In this document: one piece after another, positions 17,438 to 24,961 of the stretch
Numbering within the stretch: the stretch's first letter is position 1
Layout of the letters: each line of letters starts with the position of its first letter
Program-made: the position numbers and the translations under genes
Notes under the pieces: model-generated
The model's database searches: none
What the model saw: only the letters and a program-made list of their open reading frames with translations
What the model was told of the DNA's origin: nothing
Assembly (NCBI RefSeq): GCF_020297485.1
Contig: NZ_JAIWZC010000002.1
Span: 1 to 64,000, forward strand
Origin: Enterocloster clostridioformis
Lineage (GTDB): Bacteria; Bacillota; Clostridia; Lachnospirales; Lachnospiraceae
Direction: 5' to 3'
DNA length: 64,000 bases

Positions 17438-18280
17438 CTATTCTGTTACAAATGCAGCCTGGATATCCTTATCCTTCGCGCCGTTTTCAATGATAAACAG
17501 ATTGTCAACATCGAATCCGGCATCCTTCATGACGGAAATACCTGTTTTTGCGCACTTGTTTCCGCTGTAGCAAAGCAGGTATACGGGTTTGGACGGGTCC
17601 ATTTCCTCTTTTGCCATCTTGTACATGGCAGTCTGCGCTGCCGGGTCTTCGATTTCCTTTAAGGGGCTCTGGAGGGATCCCTTTAAATGGCCCTCTGCAT
17701 ATGTATCATTGTCGCGGACATCCAGGATTTGGACATCGCTTCCTCCCACTGCCTTTAAGGCATCTGCCGCCGTGACTGTTTTCCAGTCGATATCCTCGTC
17801 AGCGCGGTTGGTGGTAAGGGCGCCTTTCTCAGACTCCAGGGCTTTGGCTCCGCCCTCCACGGTATAAATCAGGGAACCGTCGATGCCGGCCTCCTTAAGA
17901 ACACCGGTTGCCTTCTCAGCGCCTCTCTTGCCGCTGTTGCAGATGATATAGATTTTCTGTCCGTCGCTTAAGTTTTCCTTTGCATATGTATTCATGGCAT
18001 CTGCCAGGGAATCATCCTCCAACGGGAAAATAGGGCACCAATCGGAATCAGCCACCCTTCCCTTCACATAATTATCCCATTCCCTTACATCCAGCACATG
18101 GGCGCTCTTATCTTTTGCCGCCGCCACAGCGTCTCCCGGAGATACATACTGATAGCTGTCATCAGACTGCGCTGCCGCTGCCTGAGCTGTTGTTTCAACT
18201 CCTGCTTTCTGGCCGCATCCGGCCACTGCTGTCATGGACAGCGCCATCATGATCCCTAATGTAACGATTTTCTTTTTCAT
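17438..18280 (-). CDS. Exported lipoprotein with two rhodanese domains
   Basis: Sulfurtransferase-like protein of 280 residues. A signal peptide ends in a lipobox (TAVAGCGQ), so it is anchored outside the membrane. Two rhodanese domains follow, each with a candidate active cysteine loop: IICNSGKRG in the first and LLCYSGNKC in the second; both keep the preceding LDVREWDNY / LDVRDNDTY motif. Rhodaneses carry sulfane sulfur as a persulfide. It overlaps the TVP38 stop by 4 nt. Another exported rhodanese opens the same locus. Its partner and acceptor are unknown; the YnjE analogy in E. coli supports a role together with the YnjBCD importer. Confidence 0.88.
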   Translation of the reverse strand: MKKKIVTLGIMMALSMTAVAGCGQKAGVETTAQAAAAQSDDSYQYVSPGDAVAAAKDKSAHVLDVREWDNYVKGRVADSDWCPIFPLEDDSLADAMNTYAKENLSDGQKIYIICNSGKRGAEKATGVLKEAGIDGSLIYTVEGGAKALESEKGALTTNRADEDIDWKTVTAADALKAVGGSDVQILDVRDNDTYAEGHLKGSLQSPLKEIEDPAAQTAMYKMAKEEMDPSKPVYLLCYSGNKCAKTGISVMKDAGFDVDNLFIIENGAKDKDIQAAFVTE

Positions 18281-18987
18281 TTCTTCCTCCTTGTTTTATC
18301 TTGTTTTTCTATATATATTTTCCTTACCATGGCAACAAAGGCAGATAAGGCAAATAATATCAGTAAGCCGGTGACAAAGAACCTGGCGCCGCCGGTCAGC
18401 ATTCCTCCCACATAGGAGTATACAATGGTCGCCGGAAGCTGTCCGATTCCCGTGGCTATGAAAAATGACAGAAAGGGCATGGATGTAAGCCCCGCCCCAT
18501 AGCTCACAATGTCAAAGGACACAAAAGGCAGAAGCCTGCAAATCAATATTGTATTTTTGCCGTATTTATCAAAAAAAGTGTCTATCTGTTTAAGCCCCGC
18601 CTTGCTGGTCAGCTTTTCCGCCGCATCCCTTCCCAGTATCCTTGCTATGTAAAAACAAAGGGCGGCGCCTGCCATGGCACTGGACCAGGACAGGATTGCT
18701 CCCTGCCACCATCCAAAGAGATTCGCGTTGGCAAAGGTGATGAGGAAGGCCGGAAGAGGCGCCATGACAGACTGCAGCACCATCAGTCCGAAGGATACCG
18801 CAGCAGCATAGTTTCCGTAGGAAGCCACAAATTCCCTGACCACCCCAAAGTCTCCGGTGGCAAACATGGTAACGATTTTATTCATCATATCCTTTACAGA
18901 CGGTATGCACATATAGCTCAGTATGGACGCGGCTATGCATGCAGCCACCACGGTTTTCCATATCCATTTACTCTGTTTTTTCTCCAT
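18277..18987 (-). CDS. TVP38/TMEM64 family membrane protein
   Basis: Integral membrane protein of 236 residues of the DedA/TVP38 (SNARE-associated) superfamily, like E. coli YdjX/YdjZ. The conserved core is present: GWWQGAILSWSSAMAGAALCFYIARILG, seen in part as FYIARILGR, then the LICRLLPFVSFDIVSYGAGLT loop around residues 150-170. Relatives act in lipid flipping or scrambling and membrane-potential homeostasis; the role here is inferred. AAGGAG precedes the start. It is followed by the rhodanese with a 4-nt overlap and preceded by the APH-like kinase by 13 nt. Confidence 0.88.
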   Translation of the reverse strand: MEKKQSKWIWKTVVAACIAASILSYMCIPSVKDMMNKIVTMFATGDFGVVREFVASYGNYAAAVSFGLMVLQSVMAPLPAFLITFANANLFGWWQGAILSWSSAMAGAALCFYIARILGRDAAEKLTSKAGLKQIDTFFDKYGKNTILICRLLPFVSFDIVSYGAGLTSMPFLSFFIATGIGQLPATIVYSYVGGMLTGGARFFVTGLLILFALSAFVAMVRKIYIEKQDKTRRKK

Positions 18988-19000
18988 TCAGACTCCTTTC

Positions 19001-20002
19001 CTACAGCCTGTCCATCTTTTCTAAAAATTCCATGTCCAGATACTGCCCCAGCTTTTGAAACGTGGACTGATTAAACAGCAGCTTGTCCGGCTGCTGGTAC
19101 TGCACCCAGGCCATGGCGCACCATGTAATTCCCCGCAGGCAGGTGATGGGTATATAGGCAAGAGTCCTCTCCATCAGCCCCCTTGTGTCAAATCTGCCGT
19201 CCACCTTTTGTATATACAGATTTATGAAGTTCTCCATCTCCTCCGGGCTCAGAATCACATCTGTTTTCCAAAATGTGGTGGTTGGCGCAAGGAAATGTCC
19301 CAAATCCTGGGCCGGTTCCCCCCGGACAGGCTTCTCCCAGTCCACCAGGTAGTTTCCCTTTCCCTCTCCGTTGATGAGGAAATTAGTGGAATTGAGCTCC
19401 GTATTGACGCAGCATTCATAGCCTTTGCAGACTGCTGCCTCCCTGCAGCGTCTCCAGCCCCGGTCCAGCATCTGTCTTATTTTCATTTTGAGCTTCCGGT
19501 CCCCCAGGTCTGAATCCATGTATGTCCTGACCATTTCCTCGCATTCTGTCAGGATTGCCTCCAGGGGGTTCTCCGGCCTAACCAGATGGCTGCCGCTTCC
19601 CACCCTGACACTGTGGATGTCCGCCAGGCACTCCGCTCCAAAGGACAGCTCAGTCCTGTAATCCATGGGGTGTCCCGGCAGGAATTCCATCACCATGATG
19701 CCATGAGGAATTTTCACCAAACTCCCGTCCACATAAAAAGGCCGCGGTGTCCTGCCCGAATGCAGGAGCAGCTTTAACGTATCGTATTCGTACTGTATCT
19801 GATGTTCCAAATGCATCTGGCTGCCGCAGTTTACGCGGAGCACCAGCTTTCTGCCGGTGACAGGATGGGTAAACAGGTAATTCCTGTTGTACTCCCCCTG
19901 GGCCAGCATACGGTATTCCTCCGTCACCTGGTCAGGCAGTCCCAGCGCGCTGCGGTACTGCTTCCAGGCCACATATTCCCTTAATCCGGCTATCCGTTCC
20001 AT
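19001..20002 (-). CDS. APH/choline-kinase-fold phosphotransferase family protein
   Basis: Cytoplasmic protein of 333 residues with the aminoglycoside/choline kinase fold. The nucleotide-binding lobe shows NRNYLFTH and KLVLRVN, the linker IMVMEFLPGHPMD, and the metal-binding aspartate YLVDWEKP (Asp221). The catalytic loop, normally HxDxxxxN, reads NTELNSTN (residues 200-207): the base Asp is Glu202 and the His is Asn, while Asn207 stays. So it may be a kinase of altered mechanism or low activity. It lies 6 nt downstream of the fused glycosyltransferase, which suggests action on an alcohol or sugar headgroup in the same pathway. It is not a resistance gene by context. Confidence 0.82.
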   Translation of the reverse strand: MERIAGLREYVAWKQYRSALGLPDQVTEEYRMLAQGEYNRNYLFTHPVTGRKLVLRVNCGSQMHLEHQIQYEYDTLKLLLHSGRTPRPFYVDGSLVKIPHGIMVMEFLPGHPMDYRTELSFGAECLADIHSVRVGSGSHLVRPENPLEAILTECEEMVRTYMDSDLGDRKLKMKIRQMLDRGWRRCREAAVCKGYECCVNTELNSTNFLINGEGKGNYLVDWEKPVRGEPAQDLGHFLAPTTTFWKTDVILSPEEMENFINLYIQKVDGRFDTRGLMERTLAYIPITCLRGITWCAMAWVQYQQPDKLLFNQSTFQKLGQYLDMEFLEKMDRL

Positions 20003-20008
20003 TTTATG

Positions 20009-21340
20009 TCACCTCACATCCCGGTACATCCGGTCAATCAGTCCAATGGGCACCCGATCCCGGTACATCTTACGCAGCCGGTTCATTTTCCACATCAGCT
20101 TAAGCTTGGGCAGGGTTCCTTTGGGGAAACGCCTGTCCGAAGTATAGATGCGGCGTCCGGTCATGCCCAGCTTTACTCCCCGCTCCTTAAGCGTCAGAGA
20201 AAACTGGTAATCCTCCATCACAGGAATCTCCGGAAACATGCCCGCGTCGAAAAACAGGCTGCGGTCCACAAAGATGCCCTGATCCCCAAACATGACCTTG
20301 CGGTCCTTAATCCGGTGGTTTGATATCACGCGGCAGGTAAACATGAAGAAGTTGCGCGAATGAAAGGCAATCCCGAAACATCCCGCGCTGTGGTCCTTCA
20401 TCACTCTGCGTATTTCAGCCAGGGGACGGGGCGGCAGTTCACTGTCGCAGTGGAGAAAAAACAGAATATCCCCATGGCTCTTCCTGGCGCCCGTATTCAT
20501 CTGCTTCGCCCGTCCCTTTTCTGAGTGTATGACTTTAACCCAGGGGCGAATCCGTTCCATGGTCCTGTCCGTGCTGCCGCCGTCTACAAACAGTATTTCA
20601 CATGTTCCTCTCAACGGTTCCAGCTGGTCCTGCATCTGACAGATGGTCTTCTCCTCATTGTAGACAGGTACAATGATGGAAATACGGCTGGTTTTTGCCA
20701 GATACCGTCCTGTGGACGTATTTTGCAGCCTCTTATCCTCCCGCATTCTCCGGCGGTATCCCTGAAGATCCTGGTAAACGTCCATGTCCCACATTGCTTC
20801 GGTAAATCCCACCGTGCACCCTTCCGTCTTAATCCGGCGCACAGTGTCCCAAAGCACGGAGCCCTGTCCATATCCTTCCACCTCAAACACGGCCCGCCGC
20901 GGTTTCTTCATGCCCACCAGATAATATCCCCCGTCCCTGGTAGGCCCCAGTACCACATCCTTTTGTTCAAGCAGACCAAATGCCCGTTCCAGATACTCCG
21001 CCCGCACTTCGGGTACATCAGTTCCCATGAGTATACATGCGTCATAACCCCGGCCCAATACCTCCCGGATGGCCTGATACATCCGTTCCCCCAGGCCGCT
21101 GCCTCTCTGGGAAATGTAATATTCCCCTCTGCCAAAAACCGGATGTAAAAGTTCTCTGCCCTCGTCCGGTGTAAAGCATACAAAAAGCTGCCCCTCCACC
21201 TTCCCGCATTCCCTCTTTATATCTTCCAGAAAACAGGTGTGGAGACGGGCGCAGCCCTTAGCACTGAGCGCGGGCATCATCCTGGTTTTTGTCTGTCCGG
21301 GTTCAGGAACCCTTGTGAAAATAATAATCGCGCGTTTCAT
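20009..21340 (-). CDS. Fused glycosyltransferase: TIGR04282-like plus TIGR04283-like domains
   Basis: Bifunctional-looking protein of 443 residues. Residues 1-200 are a DUF2064/TIGR04282 domain (FTRVPEPGQTKTRM, ILMGTDVP, GPTRDGGYYLVGM). Residues about 217-443 are a family 2 glycosyltransferase of the TIGR04283 type (ISIIVPVYNEEKTI, FVDGGSTD, HCDSELPP, FGDQGIFV). The two families are normally separate neighbouring genes and are named after arsenosugar biosynthesis, but no arsenic methyltransferase or ArsS-type radical SAM gene is in this window. Here they are fused in one frame. It probably builds a glycosylated or glycerol-type headgroup. The protein is soluble, with no clear membrane helix. 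Confidence 0.85.
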   Translation of the reverse strand: MKRAIIIFTRVPEPGQTKTRMMPALSAKGCARLHTCFLEDIKRECGKVEGQLFVCFTPDEGRELLHPVFGRGEYYISQRGSGLGERMYQAIREVLGRGYDACILMGTDVPEVRAEYLERAFGLLEQKDVVLGPTRDGGYYLVGMKKPRRAVFEVEGYGQGSVLWDTVRRIKTEGCTVGFTEAMWDMDVYQDLQGYRRRMREDKRLQNTSTGRYLAKTSRISIIVPVYNEEKTICQMQDQLEPLRGTCEILFVDGGSTDRTMERIRPWVKVIHSEKGRAKQMNTGARKSHGDILFFLHCDSELPPRPLAEIRRVMKDHSAGCFGIAFHSRNFFMFTCRVISNHRIKDRKVMFGDQGIFVDRSLFFDAGMFPEIPVMEDYQFSLTLKERGVKLGMTGRRIYTSDRRFPKGTLPKLKLMWKMNRLRKMYRDRVPIGLIDRMYRDVR

Positions 21341-21377
21341 CTTTCAGATTCTCTCCATCTTCCGTCTTGCCAAACCA

Positions 21378-22361
21378 TCACCAAAATTTTGTAAGCATCC
21401 TGTTAACCATTGATTTCCCGATATCCGGCTTCTCATCACATCCCAGAATCTCAGGCAGCAGGTGTGTGACTCCCTGGCAGCCGCCCCGGGTAAGGTTTCC
21501 GGCGCAGGACGCACAGTAGGTAAATACAGTCCCATTCCCCTGGTCCCTGGTCTGGTGCGCCATCTCACGGGCCAGTTCCGGCTCCTTTCCTCCCGCGCAC
21601 CCTCCCAGACCGCAGCACTGGACGCCCTGCACAGTCTCAGGCATGTTCTTTAGAAATGGAGCCAGCCACTGCACCCACTGTTTTCTCTCCCTGTCAGGGC
21701 ATGGAAGGAACAGCGCCCCGTTCCCTTCCAGCTGGAGGCCCATTCCCAGCCGGGCTAATTTCTCATAAATGCTGATAACCTTTACCTCCAGCTTATCCTT
21801 CAGGAACTCATAACAGTTGGGACAGAGCATCACGGCCTCCTCAGCCCCTGCCCTGCGAAGATTTTCATTTATCCTCCCTGCGATTTCCTCCTCATCCCTT
21901 TTAAGTCCAAGCTCTGCCACCGGTTTGCCGCAGCAGTCAAACAGGACTCCCATATCTTCCTTTTCCTCCAGCAGACTGATTAGTTTCCTGGTGGTCTTTG
22001 GATAAAAGGAAGGAAAATTGCACCCCGGAAACAGAATGCTCCTGCCTGCCAGCCGCCGTTTATTGCGGTAAATATAATTCCGCTTTTCCGCCAGAACCAA
22101 GGCGTACCCTTTTTCCGGACATTTTCCCTGATTTTCCTCCACCCTTTCCCGGCGCATATCCAGGATGACCGCCCTGCCGTCAATTCCCAGCGGGCAGACC
22201 TGGGTACAGGTTCCGCACAGGAAACAGTGATAAGCTAACTCCTTGAGCTCTGCCGTGTCACCGATATCAAGGCCGTACTTACTTAAAAAAGAGCAGTTTT
22301 CCCGGCATATGCGGCAATGTACGCATTTATCGCTGTCTTTTATCCTGAATTTCCCGTTCAT
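21378..22361 (-). CDS. (Fe-S)-binding protein with two ferredoxin clusters and CCG domains
   Basis: Redox protein of 327 residues. Two 4Fe-4S motifs lie at the N-terminus (Cys13/16/19/23 in CVHCRICRENC and Cys46/49/52/56 in CFLCGTCTQVC). CCG-type domains follow (FDCCGKP, MLCPNCYEF, VQCCGLGGC, TYCASCAGN), as in heterodisulfide-reductase subunit B and LldE-like proteins, which hold noncubane clusters. I chose the ATG at 22361; the longer reading frame enters the TVP38 gene out of frame. It overlaps that gene by 35 nt. It probably carries electrons to or from a thiol/disulfide or quinone step. It occupies the place of E. coli YdjY between two TVP38 proteins, although the domains differ. Confidence 0.82.
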   Translation of the reverse strand: MNGKFRIKDSDKCVHCRICRENCSFLSKYGLDIGDTAELKELAYHCFLCGTCTQVCPLGIDGRAVILDMRRERVEENQGKCPEKGYALVLAEKRNYIYRNKRRLAGRSILFPGCNFPSFYPKTTRKLISLLEEKEDMGVLFDCCGKPVAELGLKRDEEEIAGRINENLRRAGAEEAVMLCPNCYEFLKDKLEVKVISIYEKLARLGMGLQLEGNGALFLPCPDRERKQWVQWLAPFLKNMPETVQGVQCCGLGGCAGGKEPELAREMAHQTRDQGNGTVFTYCASCAGNLTRGGCQGVTHLLPEILGCDEKPDIGKSMVNRMLTKFW

Positions 22362-23076
22362 CCTCTTCCAACCTTTCCTCTGTCTCCCGCAGTACATACC
22401 TTTTTTTAAAAAACATACCCAGGCCAATGACAACTGCCGCCAGCACAGCCGTGATGGAGAAATAGAGAACCCGGTTCTCCCTGTCAGCCAGGCCCGCGGT
22501 TCCCACTGTATACATGGCTGTTCCGGGCAGCATGAATACGAAGGAATATATGGAATAAGTCCCAAAGGGGATGTCCGTAACTCCATAAGCAAAATTCTGC
22601 AAATTATAGGGAAACAGGGGAACCATCCTTGTAATCATCAGCACAAACAGTTCATTTTTCCCCGACTCGTCAAACAGCCATTTTTTCAGGTATTTATTCT
22701 TCATAACCACAGGCTTGATACTGTCCTTCAGGAAAAAACGGCCTGCCAGAAAGGCTGCCATGGCTCCCAGAGTAGCTGCCACCGTACAGCATAAGGTCCC
22801 CAGTACCGGACCGAACAGCAGGCCTGCCAGGATGGCAAATGTAACTCCCGGCAGCGTGAGCACCACACAGCCAATCACCGTGACTGCCGTGTATGCGAAA
22901 ACCGCAGCCGCCATATGCTCCTGTGCCATTCTTCCCAGAAACTCCAGCGTGTCTCTGCCCCCTACCCGGGCTGACCAGCCGAATACATGGTTGCAGACCA
23001 ATACCGCCAGGATGATTACGGTGAATAATACCGGCTTTTTAATATTCTTTTTATTATGCTTTCCGCTTTCCTTCAT
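22327..23076 (-). CDS. TVP38/TMEM64 family membrane protein (second copy)
   Basis: Integral membrane protein of 249 residues, second DedA/TVP38-type gene in the locus. It has about five to six helices. The family core includes LTLPGVTFAILAGLLFG, LGAMAAFLAGRFF, and the ITRMVPLFPYNLQNFAYGVTDI loop. The C-terminus is charged and cytoplasmic (RETEERLEEDEREI). The ATG at 23076 follows AGGAACAGAGG; earlier codons overlap the upstream gene. The pair of TVP38 proteins flanking the Fe-S gene copies the E. coli ydjX-ydjY-ydjZ arrangement. Confidence 0.88.
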   Translation of the reverse strand: MKESGKHNKKNIKKPVLFTVIILAVLVCNHVFGWSARVGGRDTLEFLGRMAQEHMAAAVFAYTAVTVIGCVVLTLPGVTFAILAGLLFGPVLGTLCCTVAATLGAMAAFLAGRFFLKDSIKPVVMKNKYLKKWLFDESGKNELFVLMITRMVPLFPYNLQNFAYGVTDIPFGTYSIYSFVFMLPGTAMYTVGTAGLADRENRVLYFSITAVLAAVVIGLGMFFKKRYVLRETEERLEEDEREIQDKRQR

Positions 23077-23098
23077 CCTCTGTTCCTTACCCTGCGTT

Positions 23099-23536
23099 TC
23101 ATCCCATTCCCTGCCGGCCATGCCTGCACACCAACATTCCAATCCACGTCTTCACAACCTGAATCAGGGACACGCCCCCCAGTATCGCACTGATGAAATA
23201 GTAAGCCCGAACCTCATCCGCTGAATTCATCCATGTATATCCCCCATAAGCAGATGTCAGCGCTATCATACCTGCATTCATAAGCCACACTGTTTTTGTC
23301 AGGTTCCTTCTCTGTCTCAGGAAATAGAGAAGAAGCATCACGGTCAGGACCGCCATCAGAAGCACAGCCCCATTTGCCAGCAATTCCATGGGATATCTGG
23401 CTTCCCAGCTCCGGTTTTTATACACCACGTACCGTGCCATCCCCATTTTCCTGCGGGTAAAATACTGAATGGCCCATGCCCCTGCCAGGCACAGGATTTC
23501 CAGTATTGTCACAGATATATATGCAGCTTTCTTCAT
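23099..23536 (-). CDS. Small four-helix membrane protein of unknown function
   Basis: Protein of about 145 residues with four predicted membrane segments (about residues 5-25, 52-72, 85-105 and 113-133) and a basic loop after helix 1 (YFTRRKMGM). I do not recognise a family. Position between the first rhodanese and the second TVP38 gene, same strand and 22-nt spacing, makes it part of the locus. It could be a membrane anchor for one of the redox or sulfur proteins; that is speculation. Confidence 0.7.
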   Translation of the reverse strand: MKKAAYISVTILEILCLAGAWAIQYFTRRKMGMARYVVYKNRSWEARYPMELLANGAVLLMAVLTVMLLLYFLRQRRNLTKTVWLMNAGMIALTSAYGGYTWMNSADEVRAYYFISAILGGVSLIQVVKTWIGMLVCRHGRQGMG

Positions 23537-23559
23537 AACCATTTTCCCTTTTACATTTA

Positions 23560-23594
23560 ATAAGCGTTGGACTTAATCAAGACGCAACGCTTAT
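23560..23594 (-). promoter_or_regulatory. 9-bp hairpin between rhodanese and membrane-protein genes
   Basis: ataagcgtt / aacgcttat perfect stem with a 17-base loop in the 64-bp gap. No T run follows on the minus strand, so it is more likely a processing or mRNA-stability site than a terminator. Confidence 0.45.
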
Positions 23595-23606
23595 CTTCAC
23601 CAATCT

Positions 23607-24761
23607 TTATTTTTTTGCTTTGTCCGTGGACAACTCACCCACCGTGGTAAACCGGCAGTCGCTATTTGCCGGGTCTCCCACCTGCACCGGAAGTGAATCA
23701 TCCATCTGCCACTGGTACCAGCCTCCGTCATACAAGGTCATATTGGTCATTCCGTTTTCATAGCAAATCAGGAACGGGATCGTAGCTCTCCAGCCTGTGC
23801 CGCAGTAAAAGGAAAGCTCATTGTCAAGAGAAGCACCGGATTCCTCCAGATAGCCCTTTAATACATCCAGGCCGGCTGTGGTTCCGTTCTCATTAAGATA
23901 GGAACCGTCATCCGTATCATGTCCCCAGACAGCGCCCTCAGGTTCGCCTGCCCTGTCAATGTATCCATATCCGCTTGTCTTGCCCAGGAATTCGTCCCTG
24001 CTGCGGATGCTGACCAGCTTAAAGTTATCGTCATCTGCCAGCTTTTCCTTTACCTGGTCAATGGACAGGATGTATTCAGGATGGGCCGGGATTTCCACGC
24101 CGAACTCCTTGTCAGCGGCCTGCGGGGTATTGATAGTTTTCTCAGTCTCGTAGCCGCTCTCAAGCCAGGCTTCAAAACCGCCGTCCAGACATTTTACATT
24201 CTCCACACCGGCCCATAAAAGGGTGAATGCCACGCGGTCGTCCGCAGAATTCGTGCCCTTATCACTGTAGCAGATAACCGTTGTATCTTTTGTGATTCCG
24301 TATTCAGCCATCAGAGCCTTTATCTCTTCCGGAGTCCGGATATTCCAGTATTCCTCTGATTCAATATCATCTGTATTCATATGATAGGCTCCTACGATAT
24401 GGCCGTCCTTATAAGACGCCGCATCCTGGACAGTACCCCATGCACATTCCAGAACCATATAATCCTTTGACTCCTCCTGATTCCCGTCCAGAACGCTCTG
24501 AACCCAGTCCGGTGACACATAGACCTTTTTCTTCTCAACCGGGTCCGCCTTTACAGCAGATGAATTCCCTGTCTCTTCACCTGTTTCTAACTTTGCCGCG
24601 GCTGTGTCCTTTGTCGTATCCGCGCTTGTATCCGCTGCCATCCCAGCTGACGCGCTGCTGTTTGACCCGGCTGCCGTCATTGAAGCATCTGTATTGGAAG
24701 AACACCCTGCTGCCAGTAATGCAGCAGTGCATAAAACAATGCCTAAAAATCTTCTCTTCAT
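23607..24761 (-). CDS. Exported two-domain rhodanese lipoprotein (thiosulfate sulfurtransferase type)
   Basis: Sulfurtransferase of 384 residues. The signal peptide ends in a lipobox (LAAGCSSN) and an 80-residue Ser/Thr/Ala-rich linker leads to two rhodanese domains. Active-loop cysteines are in TVICYSDKGTNS and SFYCGTGWRAT; the second matches the C-G-T-G-W loop of SseA/TST-type enzymes. It would transfer sulfane sulfur outside the membrane. It is the first gene of the leftward locus, with a sigma-A promoter 65-90 bp upstream. It is longer and in a different subgroup from the second rhodanese at the end of the same run. Confidence 0.9.
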   Translation of the reverse strand: MKRRFLGIVLCTAALLAAGCSSNTDASMTAAGSNSSASAGMAADTSADTTKDTAAAKLETGEETGNSSAVKADPVEKKKVYVSPDWVQSVLDGNQEESKDYMVLECAWGTVQDAASYKDGHIVGAYHMNTDDIESEEYWNIRTPEEIKALMAEYGITKDTTVICYSDKGTNSADDRVAFTLLWAGVENVKCLDGGFEAWLESGYETEKTINTPQAADKEFGVEIPAHPEYILSIDQVKEKLADDDNFKLVSIRSRDEFLGKTSGYGYIDRAGEPEGAVWGHDTDDGSYLNENGTTAGLDVLKGYLEESGASLDNELSFYCGTGWRATIPFLICYENGMTNMTLYDGGWYQWQMDDSLPVQVGDPANSDCRFTTVGELSTDKAKK

Positions 24762-24823
24762 AATTATTTTCCACTCCCGGTTTCGTATTGTCTCAGTATA
24801 AATAATATAATGTTACTTTGATT

Positions 24824-24853
24824 ATTATAAAAACACCTGCTTGTTTTGTCCAA
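24824..24853 (-). promoter_or_regulatory. Sigma-A promoter of the rhodanese/ynj-like locus
   Basis: On the minus strand TTGGAC, an 18-base spacer and TATAAT in an AT-rich 200-bp gap, about 65 bp upstream of the first gene of the locus. The rest of the gap shows only a weak agtc/gact hairpin near 24910, which could end the oxidoreductase transcript. Confidence 0.6.
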
Positions 24854-24961
24854 TCGACGTAATATATATGTTTTGTGTTATATATAGTTTTTTTTTATAA
24901 TATAAATCTCTAAAAAGTCCCTGACTTCCCGGACCACGAAAAATCCTCCCGGTTTTGACAT

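Noticed and set aside
19001..20002. Aminoglycoside resistance gene
   Set aside because: The fold matches but the catalytic loop is altered and the gene is embedded in a metabolic locus.
20009..21340. Arsenosugar biosynthesis operon
   Set aside because: Only the glycosyltransferase families match; no arsenic methyltransferase or ArsS-type radical SAM gene lies nearby.
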